Shown: piece by piece, positions 1-11,027 of the stretch
Layout: the number at the start of each line of letters is the position of its first letter
Numbering within the stretch: position 1 is the stretch's first letter
Translations under genes and position numbers: made by a program
Assembly: GCA_030740315.1 (NCBI GenBank)
Contig: JASLXN010000023.1
Coordinates: 1-13,524 of the forward strand
Reading direction: 5' to 3'
Length of the DNA: 13,524 bases
Source of the DNA: Dehalococcoidia bacterium
GTDB lineage: Bacteria; Chloroflexota; Dehalococcoidia; JACVQG01; JAHKAY01
The notes under the pieces: model-generated
The model's input: the letters and a program-made list of their open reading frames with translations, nothing else
Told to the model about the DNA's origin: nothing
Database searches by the model: none

Positions 1-1516
1 GGAGAGTGCCTAACTGCTTCACCACACTCTCCCCCCAATCCAGGCGCAGGTCTGACATAACAAGGCCGAAGGCACACATCTCCCCGGGGAAGGGTGGTAC
101 TATTACACCCTTTACACCAATCTCTCGTCCGACCTCGGAGGCGAATACAGGCCCCGCCGAGCCGTAGGCCAGCATGTAATAGTCTCCCGGGTCGATACCG
201 CTGTAAAGGGATATCTCCTTGGCCGCCTCGCTGACACTGGCAACCAGGACATCGCATACGGCCTTCCCAGTCTGGGCCAAGTTGAATCCCAGGTGCTGGC
301 CCAGCGGCCCCATGGCGCGTCCCGCCTCCTGGGGATAAATCTTCATCTCCCCACCCAGGAAGTGCTGGGGTATAAGGGTGCCCCGTAGAACTAGGGCATC
401 GGTGACAGTGGCCTGAGTCCCACCCCTCCCGTAGCAGGCAGGGCCGGGCATGGAGCCGGCACTCTGGGGGCCGACCTTCAACGCCCCCAGGCGGTCTATC
501 CAGGCGATGCTGCCCGCACCGGAGCCGACGCTTTTTACCTGGATGCTGGGCAGGGATACCATAAGGTCATGCTCAATCTCAAGCTCCGGGGTTACTGTGT
601 TTTGGCCCGCGGTTACGATCGTGACATCGCAACTGGTGCCGCCGATGTCCATGGCGATGAGGTTCGGCTCCCCGGTAATCTCGCCTATGTAGCGGGCCGC
701 TACGGCGCCCCCCACGGGGCCGGACTGGACGGTGTATACGGGCCTCTCCCTCACCACGGAGGATACGATGAGGCCACCGTTGGACTGCATTACCAGCAAC
801 GCACCTTTGTAACCGAACTCCTGGAGCCGCTCCTCGGTATGTGATAGATAGCGATCCATTACCGGGCCTACATAGGCGTTGAGCACACAGGTGGACAGGC
901 GAGGGAACTCCTTGAAGGCCGGGTGGACTTCGCTGGATACGGAGATATAGGTGTGGGGTAAAAGCTCCCGTGCCATCTGGCCCAAACGCTGCTCATGCTG
1001 GGGGCTTATATAGGAATTGAAGAGACAGATGGCAAGCGCCTCTACGCCGCATTTATCCAGAAAGGCCAGTTCCCGCCCCGCATCCTCCGTATTCAGCGGG
1101 ATGAATACATGGCCATCGCAGTCCACCCTCTCGCTCACAGTGCGTCTCAGGTAACGGGGGATGAGGGGCTGCATACTATCGGAGAAGGAGCGCCGCCACC
1201 GGGGGTCAAACTGGGCAGAGCTGGGACGCTGACCGCGGCCCATAACCAGCACATCCCTGAAACCGTCTGTGGTGAGCAGCCCGGTCTTGACACCTGTCCT
1301 GGTAAGTACCGCATTAATGGTCACGGTGCAGCCGTGGATGATCGAGGTTATGTCCTTGCCTTCTATGCCCGTGGCTGCGACGGCTTCCATGAGTCCGGAA
1401 GACTGGTCCTCCGGTGTGGAGGGTGCTTTGGCGGTGACGAACCGCCCGGTACACTCGTCCACAGCTACTAGGTCTGTGAAGGTGCCCCCCACATCAATAC
1501 CTATCTTGTAGGTCAT
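1..1516 (-). CDS. hyuA: Hydantoinase/oxoprolinase family protein, A-type subunit (5' part, cut by window edge)
   Basis: This is the N-terminal 505 residues of a HyuA/acetone carboxylase beta/oxoprolinase-type ATPase; the 3' end lies outside the window. The family uses ATP to activate cyclic imides, 5-oxoproline or ketones, usually with a HyuB-type partner. The frame is open throughout. Visible motifs are the ASKHA phosphate-1 loop GIDVGGTFTD (residues 6-15), HGCTVTINAVL (61-71), MQSNGGL (243-249), the second phosphate loop MDIGGTSCDVT (289-299), GSGAGSIAWID (331-341) and AYGSAGPVFA (450-459). In the last motif Phe stands where relatives usually have His (GGAGPLHA), so the exact substrate is open. 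The ATG at 1516 is preceded by GGGAGGG two bases away and lies directly before the conserved first strand. It has its own promoter, separate from rpoBC. Family assignment is firm; the substrate (hydantoin, oxoproline or ketone) is unknown. Confidence 0.92.
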   Translation of the reverse strand, partial: MTYKIGIDVGGTFTDLVAVDECTGRFVTAKAPSTPEDQSSGLMEAVAATGIEGKDITSIIHGCTVTINAVLTRTGVKTGLLTTDGFRDVLVMGRGQRPSSAQFDPRWRRSFSDSMQPLIPRYLRRTVSERVDCDGHVFIPLNTEDAGRELAFLDKCGVEALAICLFNSYISPQHEQRLGQMARELLPHTYISVSSEVHPAFKEFPRLSTCVLNAYVGPVMDRYLSHTEERLQEFGYKGALLVMQSNGGLIVSSVVRERPVYTVQSGPVGGAVAARYIGEITGEPNLIAMDIGGTSCDVTIVTAGQNTVTPELEIEHDLMVSLPSIQVKSVGSGAGSIAWIDRLGALKVGPQSAGSMPGPACYGRGGTQATVTDALVLRGTLIPQHFLGGEMKIYPQEAGRAMGPLGQHLGFNLAQTGKAVCDVLVASVSEAAKEISLYSGIDPGDYYMLAYGSAGPVFASEVGREIGVKGVIVPPFPGEMCAFGLVMSDLRLDWGESVVKQLGTL

Positions 1517-1631
1517 GGCCCTCCCGTCTGAGAATGCAAGCTGCGCCGCAGGCGCAACTCTACCTTTTAAGCGCCGCGGCCTACCAGTCTTGTCTTGGGC
1601 GTGGTCGGTCCCGGCTTTTTTGCCTGTTTCC

Positions 1632-1660
1632 ATGATATGTAAACGCACATTAGGCGTCAA
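1632..1660 (-). promoter_or_regulatory. Sigma70-type promoter of the hyuA-like gene
   Basis: Read on the minus strand, the region shows TTGACG (1660-1655), a 17-nt spacer and TATCAT (1637-1632). This matches the consensus at 5 of 6 positions in each box with ideal spacing. Transcription would start near 1625, leaving a leader of about 108 nt. It lies after the rpoC terminator hairpin, so the hyuA-like gene is probably transcribed independently of rpoBC. Confidence 0.65.
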
Positions 1661-1762
1661 TACCGCTGGCCATGTGGTGGGTGGTACGTGGTTTATAAAC
1701 CCCGCTCGCTGGGCAACAGCGGCTTGACGACAACCGTCTGTAGGCCTCACTAAGGTACCTGA

Positions 1763-1794
1763 AATGGGGCCTGCTATCAGCAGTAGGCCCCATT
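1763..1794 (-). terminator. Candidate rpoBC terminator hairpin
   Basis: AATGGGGCCTGCT (1763-1775) and AGTAGGCCCCATT (1782-1794) form a 13-bp stem with one mismatch (a G-T wobble on the plus strand, A-C in the minus transcript) and a 6-nt loop. It begins about 46 nt past the rpoC stop. The minus-strand transcript lacks a long U tract after the stem (it continues TTCAGG), so it is either a U-poor terminator or a 3'-end stabilising hairpin. Position and stem strength favour the end of the rpoBC transcript. Confidence 0.55.
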
Positions 1795-1840
1795 GAATAA
1801 GCGGGAACGGCCACGCCAGTTGCGTTAAACTGGTACTGGC

Positions 1841-5842
<4,002 letters not shown>

Positions 5843-5858
5843 TTTGCCTCCGCTACAG

Positions 5859-8800
5859 CTAAGGTATGCGCCGGTGCCGCCCAAGGCCCTCTTCGGTCAG
5901 GCCACCCGGATCTTCCTCACTAAGCACCTCTACGGCCAGGCCCAAGCTCTTGAGTTCCTGAATCAGCACACGGAAAGATTCGGGCAAGCCGGGTTGGAGC
6001 AATTCCTCCCCTTTGACGATGGCCTCATATATACGGGAGCGCCCCGTGACATCGTCAGACTTGACGGTCAGTAGTTCCTGGAGGTTGTAGGCAGACCCGT
6101 AAGCCTCCAACGCCCACACCTCCATCTCACCAAAACGCTGCCCGCCGAACTGTGCTTTGCCGCCCAGGGGCTGCTGAGTGATGAGGGAGTAGGGGCCGGT
6201 GGAGCGAGCGTGTATCTTGTCCTCCACCAGATGGATGAGTTTCATCAGATAGACATAGCCTACGGTGACCGGTTGGTCAAAGTAGTCACTGGTGCGCCCA
6301 TCCCGCAGGGCAACCTTGCCGAATATGGGGGATGACAGGCCTTTCTCGGTGGCCAGACGGCTCGCTTCATCGCGTAGCTGCTCCGTCTTCAACTTAGAAG
6401 TGTCTATTCCCACATCCTCCAGCCATAGCCGGAGGCAAGTGTGGGTGGCCTCGCCAGGGGGGTTGGAGTCAAATACGGAATCGCCGTCATAACCGCGCTC
6501 CCGAAGCCAGGCTGCGGCAACGTCCCTTTCGGCTTGCCCCGTATAGGGGTTAACTGCCCCTGAACGGTGTATTATCCATGCCTGAGCCAGGGCCTCTTCA
6601 ATATCCTGGCTGGTTGCCCCGTCAAATACGGGGCAGAGGGCCCTGTAGCCCAGTGTCTGGGCCGCGGCACCCAGGTGGGTTTCCAGTATCTGTCCAAGGT
6701 TCATGCGAGAGGGGACGCCGATGGGATTGAGGACAACATCCACCGGACGGCCATCGGGTAGGAAGGGCATATCAGCCTCGGGCAGTATCAGAGAGATGAC
6801 ACCCTTGTTGCCGTGGCGTCCGGCGATTTTGTCCCCCACGGAAATTTTGCGCTTCTGAGCTACCCATACCCTGACCATCTGCAACACCCCAGCGGGCAGC
6901 TCGTCATCGTTCTCGCGGGAGAAAACCCGTACTTTGATGACCTTGCCGCCTTCACCGTGGGGTATACGCAGTGATGTGTCCTTCACATCCCTGGCCTTTT
7001 CACCGAAGATGGCGCGCAGCAGCTTCTCCTCCGGGGATAGCTCTGCCTCCCCTTTGGGGGTGATTTTGCCTACTAGGATATCCCCCGGCACCACCTGTGC
7101 GCCCACCCGTATGAAGCCATCTTCGTCCAGGTTGCGTAGGCTCTCCTCCCCAATATTGGGGATGTCACGGGTGATCTCCTCAGGCCCCAGCTTGGTCTCC
7201 CGTGCCTCGGCCTCGTAGCGCTCTATGTGGATGGAGGTGAACTTGTCCTCCTTAAGAAGGGCTTGGCTCATGATAACAGCGTCTTCAAAGTTGTAGCCTT
7301 CCCAACTCATGAAAGCGGCCATCACATTCTGGCCCAAGGCCAACTCACCCCTATCGCTGGCATAGCTGTCTGCCATCACTTGGCCGGCAATCACCCGTTG
7401 GCCCTGGCTCACGATAGGGTGCTGGTTAACACAGGTGCCCTGGTTGGTGCGCATGAACTTGAGCAGGGGATATGTCACTTCCTCTCCACCATCGTGGAGC
7501 ACCACAATCAACCGGGTGGTGACGGAGGTCACCACCCCATCCGCCCGGGAGAGCACCACCTGGCCCGAGTCCCTGGCAACCAACTCCTCCATGCCGGTGC
7601 CCACAGTAGGCGCTTCAGCGGCAACCAGAGGCACCGCCTGGCGTTGCATGTTAGAACCCATCAAGGCCCGGTTCGCATCATCATGCTCTAGGAATGGGAT
7701 GAGGGCGGTGGTGACACTGACAATCTGTTTGGGTGAGACATCCATGTAGTCCACCACCAGGCGGCTCTCATCGTAGTAACGGTTGCCGTGGCGGACTTCA
7801 ACCTTCTCACCCATCAGGCTGCCATTTTCATCCAGGATGGTATTGGGCTGAGCTATGATGAACTCCTCCTCCTCGTCCGCGGTGAGGTATTCTACCTCAT
7901 CGGAGGCAAAGGGCAACACCGGGATATGGCGGCGCAACTGGGACAGGCGGGTCATGAGTTCGGCGCCTATCACCTGCCCTGCTTCCGCAATAATGTCGCC
8001 GCTTTTGGTTGCTACCTCTTCCCTGATGGTTTGTCCCAACAGGCGATGGTCTGATTGGCGCAACTCCCGGTACACCCGCCGGAGTGGCGTTTCAATGAAA
8101 CCCATCCGATTGACCTTGCTGAAGCTGGCCAGGGAACCGATAAGGCCAATGTTGGGGCCTTCCGGGGTCTCTATGGGGCAGATGCGACCGTAATGAGAGG
8201 GGTGAACATCTCGCACCTCAAACCCGGCCCGTTCCCGGGACAGCCCGCCGGGCCCCATGGCGGAGAGGCGGCGCTTGTGGGTAAGCTCGGCCACTGGGTT
8301 GGTCTGGTCCATAAACTGGGATAGCTGAGAGCCGCCGAAAAACTCTTTAACGGCGGCCACCACGGGGCGGATGTTAACTAGCGTGGCGGGGGTAGTAATC
8401 CCCTGTGTGGGATCCACCATGGTCATCCGTTCCTTCACCACCCGCTCCAGCCGAATAAGGCCGATGCGGAACTGGTTCTGCACAAGCTCGCCTATGGTAC
8501 GCACCCGCCGGTTGCCCAGGTGGTCAATATCGTCGCGGGGTGCGTCCCCGTTGTTTACCCGGATGAGGTGACGCACAATTGCCACCAAGTCCTCTTTGGT
8601 AAGCACCCTTTCCGTGAACTCCCGGTTGACCCTTTCCCGCACTTCGTGGCGGGTCATACGTTTGGCCTCCGCCGGGGCGATAATCCCCTTGATGAGGAGC
8701 AAGTCTCTGCCCAGCTTCTGGTTCATCTTGTGGCGGCCTACAATGCCCAGGTCATACCGCCGGGGGTTGAACAGTAGGTTGGTGATCAAGCCCCGGGCGT

Positions 8801-9605
8801 TTTCTTCATTGGCCGGGTCACCAGGGCGAAGCTTTTTAAATATGGAAATCAGCGCCTCGGCCTCGGTTCTGGCATCTTCTTTCTCCAGCAGGCTACGCTC
8901 CAGGGTGGACTTGATAAAGCGATGGGTGCCGGTGTCCACATCTAGGAACAGCCGCTCCATATCCTCTTCGATAAAGCCCAGCGCCCGGAGGAAGGTGGTG
9001 ATGAATATGCGCCGCTTGCCGTTGGTCTTGACCATCAGGGCATCCTTGTTGTTGGTCTCAAACTCCAGCCATGCACCCCGGTCCGGAATTAGCTTGCCGG
9101 AGGCCAGGTTGCGGCCGCTGGTGTTGTCCTCCTCCATGTTGTAATAAATACCGGGGGAACGGATAAGCTGACTTACCACCACCCGCTCCGCCCCATTGAT
9201 GATAAGCGTGCCCCAGGGTGTCATCTGGGGGAAGTTGCCCATAAACAGGTTGTGTTCCCCAATCACCCCAGTCTCCTTGTTAAAGAGCCAGGCGGAGACA
9301 TAGAGGGGGGTTGTGTAGGTAAGGTCTCGTTCGCGGCACTCCTCAATGGAGTGTTCCGGGGGGCGGAACTCGTAACGCGCGCGGCCCGTCTCATGGTCTA
9401 TAAAAGATAGGTCAAAACGGTTGCCGGTGAAGTCCTGAATGGGTGAAATCTCCTCTAGGAGCACACTGAGGCCTTCCACTTGGAACCAGGAATAGGAGTC
9501 CATCTGTACCTGAAGCAGGTTGGGGGCCTCTAGGATTTCATGTAGCTTGCTAAAGGACCGGCGCTGGGGATACGAACTCTGCCGCGGTTGAGTAGAAATA
9601 ACCAT
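5859..9605 (-). CDS. rpoB: DNA-directed RNA polymerase subunit beta
   Basis: RpoB of 1248 residues, full length for a bacterium without large insertions. The rifampicin pocket is intact: GGSQLSQFMDQTNP at 424-437 and THKRRLSAMGPGGL at 442-455. Asp433, His443 and Ser448 are the susceptible-type residues at the classic resistance positions. Further landmarks are CPIETPEGPNIGLI (476-489), NFEDA (772-776), the catalytic-face lysine region VGKITPKGE (845-853), GDKIAGRHGNKG (924-935) and the C-terminal clamp segment with GGKAQFGGQRFGEMEVWALEA. The start is ATG 9605, with AAGGGG five bases upstream. A GTG two codons earlier is in frame but would abut the ribosome-binding site. No rplJ or rplL precedes it; the gene begins its own transcript from the promoter at 9770-9797 and continues into rpoC. 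Confidence 0.98.
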   Translation of the reverse strand: MVISTQPRQSSYPQRRSFSKLHEILEAPNLLQVQMDSYSWFQVEGLSVLLEEISPIQDFTGNRFDLSFIDHETGRARYEFRPPEHSIEECRERDLTYTTPLYVSAWLFNKETGVIGEHNLFMGNFPQMTPWGTLIINGAERVVVSQLIRSPGIYYNMEEDNTSGRNLASGKLIPDRGAWLEFETNNKDALMVKTNGKRRIFITTFLRALGFIEEDMERLFLDVDTGTHRFIKSTLERSLLEKEDARTEAEALISIFKKLRPGDPANEENARGLITNLLFNPRRYDLGIVGRHKMNQKLGRDLLLIKGIIAPAEAKRMTRHEVRERVNREFTERVLTKEDLVAIVRHLIRVNNGDAPRDDIDHLGNRRVRTIGELVQNQFRIGLIRLERVVKERMTMVDPTQGITTPATLVNIRPVVAAVKEFFGGSQLSQFMDQTNPVAELTHKRRLSAMGPGGLSRERAGFEVRDVHPSHYGRICPIETPEGPNIGLIGSLASFSKVNRMGFIETPLRRVYRELRQSDHRLLGQTIREEVATKSGDIIAEAGQVIGAELMTRLSQLRRHIPVLPFASDEVEYLTADEEEEFIIAQPNTILDENGSLMGEKVEVRHGNRYYDESRLVVDYMDVSPKQIVSVTTALIPFLEHDDANRALMGSNMQRQAVPLVAAEAPTVGTGMEELVARDSGQVVLSRADGVVTSVTTRLIVVLHDGGEEVTYPLLKFMRTNQGTCVNQHPIVSQGQRVIAGQVMADSYASDRGELALGQNVMAAFMSWEGYNFEDAVIMSQALLKEDKFTSIHIERYEAEARETKLGPEEITRDIPNIGEESLRNLDEDGFIRVGAQVVPGDILVGKITPKGEAELSPEEKLLRAIFGEKARDVKDTSLRIPHGEGGKVIKVRVFSRENDDELPAGVLQMVRVWVAQKRKISVGDKIAGRHGNKGVISLILPEADMPFLPDGRPVDVVLNPIGVPSRMNLGQILETHLGAAAQTLGYRALCPVFDGATSQDIEEALAQAWIIHRSGAVNPYTGQAERDVAAAWLRERGYDGDSVFDSNPPGEATHTCLRLWLEDVGIDTSKLKTEQLRDEASRLATEKGLSSPIFGKVALRDGRTSDYFDQPVTVGYVYLMKLIHLVEDKIHARSTGPYSLITQQPLGGKAQFGGQRFGEMEVWALEAYGSAYNLQELLTVKSDDVTGRSRIYEAIVKGEELLQPGLPESFRVLIQELKSLGLAVEVLSEEDPGGLTEEGLGRHRRIP

Positions 9606-9763
9606 GTTCACCCCTTACCAAGGTTTGAGATGCCGGGCATCGCCTCTGAAATCTATAGGCAAGGTGGGAGCCACTGCTCCCGAATTACGCTGGAACCGGG
9701 CACGACAATGTTGGGAAAAGGGTCTCCTAGGGGACAGTTGACAGTTAAAGGCATACCAAGCAA
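9606..9763 (-). other. rpoBC 5' leader
   Basis: This stretch of about 158 nt lies between the predicted transcription start and the rpoB ATG. It contains two short perfect hairpins: GGGAGC/GCTCCC at 9666-9681 with a 4-nt loop, and GATGC/GCATC at 9629-9641 with a 3-nt loop, the latter about 12 nt upstream of the Shine-Dalgarno sequence. It also has a tandem ACAGTT-G-ACAGTT repeat at 9734-9746 (plus-strand reading). No U tract follows either stem, so there is no clear attenuator. It does not resemble the L10 leader, as expected without rplJ. Confidence 0.45.
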
Positions 9764-10101
9764 ATATATATTATAACACATACTGATCTTCTGTCAACCC
9801 TTCTTTGATCTCTCAGAACTCTAGATGCAGGTCGATTGCCTCCTTTGGAGTTAGCATGGTGCATCTTGGTGTTTATGGCGGACCGCAGGGGGACCATATC
9901 GTAGGTCTCGGAGTACTGGTCCTCGATGAGGCTCCCGTGTCTAGGGAAATTCATGTGGGTGTCAACCAACCCTGGTAGGAGAGTCTTGTGGGGATAGTCA
10001 AACACCTGGGGTTGGGCGCCTTTGGGGACGGAGAGGCCCTTCTCCAGCCCAACCCATTGGAGCTTTGACCCTACTTTCAGGTCTGCATTAGCGTTTTCCA
10101 T
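9745..10101 (-). pseudogene. Amidohydrolase N-terminal remnant
   Basis: An open frame of 118 codons whose first 85 or so residues resemble the start of an imidazolonepropionase-like metal-dependent amidohydrolase: GSKLQWVG, then PKGAQPQVFDYP, then the family signature LLPGLVDTH. In working enzymes the signature continues as DxHxH, with both His binding metal; here it reads DTHMN, so the second metal ligand is lost. After about residue 85 the similarity fades, and the last 30 residues are encoded by the rpoB promoter region, giving a non-natural VCVIIYICLVCL end. Proteins of this family usually exceed 380 residues, so this is a truncated fossil. It begins inside the last codons of the upstream LDH2 remnant (14-nt overlap), probably at a deletion junction. 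The family call rests on motif recognition alone. Confidence 0.6.
9770..9797 (-). promoter_or_regulatory. rpoBC promoter, perfect consensus -35 and -10
   Basis: On the minus strand: TTGACA (9797-9792), a 16-nt spacer and TATAAT (9775-9770), both perfect matches to the sigma70 consensus. A TGT immediately before the -10 also matches the extended -10 motif. Transcription is predicted to start near 9763. The AT-rich core (9761-9780) stands out from its GC-rich surroundings. It overlaps the dead 3' end of the amidohydrolase remnant frame. Confidence 0.85.
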
Positions 10102-10300
10102 TTAGGAGTCCGCCAAGAATCTCCACGATGCAGGAGAAACCGCACCCTTTGTTAGAATCCAACTCTCGGGTCTTACCCAGAGGCAATAGGTTGAACTCTT
10201 TCGGTGGATCGATCTCCTCCACGATGGGGTTACACTGAGGATCCGCAAGCCAGCCGGGCTGCACTTTCACGCCGAGCCGCCTAGCGATATTGATGCCCAT
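10088..10300 (-). pseudogene. Malate/L-lactate dehydrogenase (LDH2) family remnant
   Basis: A 70-codon frame resembling an internal piece of the NAD(P)-dependent LDH2 family (malate, L-lactate or ureidoglycolate dehydrogenases, normally about 330-360 residues). Telltale segments are QPGWLADPQCNP (family pattern: GW..D..G.P), then LLPLG (residues 36-40), then NKGCGFSCIVEILGGLLNG (50-68), which matches the family pattern KGyGla.mVeiLsg.LsG. Both the N-terminal two thirds and the C-terminal portion are missing, so it cannot be a functional dehydrogenase. The codon for Met1 is simply the first ATG in the fragment, with no good ribosome-binding site. It lies between the integrase scrap and the amidohydrolase scrap, all on the same strand. 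Confidence 0.6.
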
Positions 10301-10302
10301 CC

Positions 10303-10392
10303 CATATGTGGACGTGTGGCGTTGTAGCCCCGTTCCCAGGCCCGGAGAGCACGGTTAAGGGGTGCAATCTCCCGATCGTCTCCGGGAGTGCG
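10303..10392 (-). pseudogene. Integrase-core transposase C-terminal scrap (IS481/IS3-like)
   Basis: Reading minus-strand codons down to 10303 gives PLNRALRAWERGYNATRPHM. This closely follows the end of DDE integrase-core transposases (pattern: LN..L..WE..YN..RPHqaLg..tP). The catalytic Asp-Asp-Glu region is absent and the frame changes just after RPH, so only about 25-30 residues survive. The fragment starts 20 nt after the hisH stop. I could not see terminal inverted repeats or target-site duplications. It suggests that an insertion sequence once sat here and may have mediated the rearrangements that left the other two fragments. Confidence 0.55.
10369..10388 (-). terminator. Weak candidate terminator after hisH
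   Basis: CTCCCG (10369-10374) pairs with CGGGAG (10383-10388) across an 8-nt loop, 24 nt past the hisH stop. No U tract follows on the minus strand. It lies inside the integrase scrap, so it may be incidental, but it is the only compact GC stem I found just after the operon. Confidence 0.25.
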
Positions 10393-10412
10393 CGGCGGAG
10401 TTGCAGGGAAGT

Positions 10413-11027
10413 TCAGGATGACCGGCTGAAGAAATTATGGTACAGGAGTAGCCCTGCCTGGCCGCTCTTTTCGGGGTGGAACTGGGTGGCCACTAGGTTG
10501 TCCTTTACGATGACGCTGGGGAAGGTGACCCCGTACTCCGTCTTCCCGGCCACCACCTCTTGGTTCCGTGGGGAGGCGTAATAGCTGTGGACGAAGTAGA
10601 AGTTTGCGCCATCCGGGATGCCGTCAAATATAGGCAGGCCCGGCCTGTCCGGGCGTTGCCACACCTGGTTCCAGCCTATGTGTGGCACCTTTAGGCCGGA
10701 GGGAAGGCGCACCACGACTCCCGGCAGGATGTCCAGGCAGGGGCAGTTTCCCCCCTCTTTGGAAGTGGTAAAGAGCACCTGGAGACCTACACACAGCCCT
10801 AAGAAGGGACGCCCCTGGGCCAGTGCGCGCCGAATGGAATCCGCCAGGCCTGAACCCTCCAGCCTCTCCACGGCGGGCCGGGCCGCACCCACCCCCGGCA
10901 GCACAACTACCCGTGCCCGGTCAACATCCGCTGGCGAGGAGGTTACTGTTGCCTGGTATCCCAGAAAAGCAATGGCCTTGGCAACGCTCTTCAGGTTGCC
11001 GGCGCCGTAGTCAATTAGGGCTATCAT
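10413..11027 (-). CDS. hisH: Imidazole glycerol phosphate synthase, glutamine amidotransferase subunit
   Basis: HisH, 204 residues, a normal length. It hydrolyses glutamine and channels ammonia to HisF, which makes imidazole glycerol phosphate and AICAR in histidine synthesis. It is a class I glutamine amidotransferase: the oxyanion loop is PGVGA (44-48), the nucleophile is Cys79 in LGLCVG, and His184 with Glu186 in FHPEKSG complete the triad. PHIGWN (116-121) and the YFVHSYY segment (144-150) are HisH hallmarks. I start it at ATG 11027 because MIALIDYGAGNL is the family's usual beginning. An upstream ATG at 11051 is in frame but has no ribosome-binding site; GAAGGGG sits about 15 nt before the chosen start. 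It overlaps the adenosyltransferase stop by 17 nt, implying translational coupling. hisF and the other his genes are not in view. Confidence 0.95.
   Translation of the reverse strand: MIALIDYGAGNLKSVAKAIAFLGYQATVTSSPADVDRARVVVLPGVGAARPAVERLEGSGLADSIRRALAQGRPFLGLCVGLQVLFTTSKEGGNCPCLDILPGVVVRLPSGLKVPHIGWNQVWQRPDRPGLPIFDGIPDGANFYFVHSYYASPRNQEVVAGKTEYGVTFPSVIVKDNLVATQFHPEKSGQAGLLLYHNFFSRSS

Larger units (their letters stand above)
1517..1840. other. Intergenic region between rpoC and the hyuA-like gene
   Basis: No coding region is supported here. On the minus strand it holds, in transcription order, a weak hairpin just after the rpoC stop (CCAGTT 1816-1821 with AACTGG 1828-1833, competing with GCCAGT 1815-1820 pairing ACTGGC 1835-1840), the strong hairpin at 1763-1794, the promoter at 1632-1660, and a leader of about 108 nt. 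The leader contains a short GC-rich hairpin, TGCGCC/GGCGCA at 1542-1556, about 26 nt upstream of the hyuA start. I see no riboswitch-like architecture. Confidence 0.6.

Noticed and set aside
5843..5884. Upstream TTG start for rpoC that adds 14 residues.
   Set aside because: It would overlap rpoB. The ATG at 5842 has GGAGG at ideal spacing and gives the usual family N-terminus.
8596..9144. Long plus-strand open frame (182 codons) inside rpoB, and many others opposite rpoB, rpoC and the hyuA-like gene.
   Set aside because: They are antisense shadows of highly conserved genes, with no recognisable domains or ribosome-binding sites, produced by the GC-rich codon use of the true strand.
9653..9754. 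A 33-codon minus-strand frame in the rpoB leader that could be a leader peptide.
   Set aside because: It has no Shine-Dalgarno sequence, no regulatory codon run and no terminator after it. Frames this short are expected by chance.
9738..9766. A plus-strand TTGACA that could start an antisense transcript toward the graveyard.
   Set aside because: No acceptable -10 lies at 16-18 nt. The nearest good TATATT is at 23 nt.
9813..9857. A 14-codon frame MLTPKEAIDLHLEF, resembling the MTPxEAI segment near the C-terminus of amidohydrolases.
   Set aside because: It is too short to support. It might be a frameshifted leftover of the amidohydrolase remnant, but I cannot show that.
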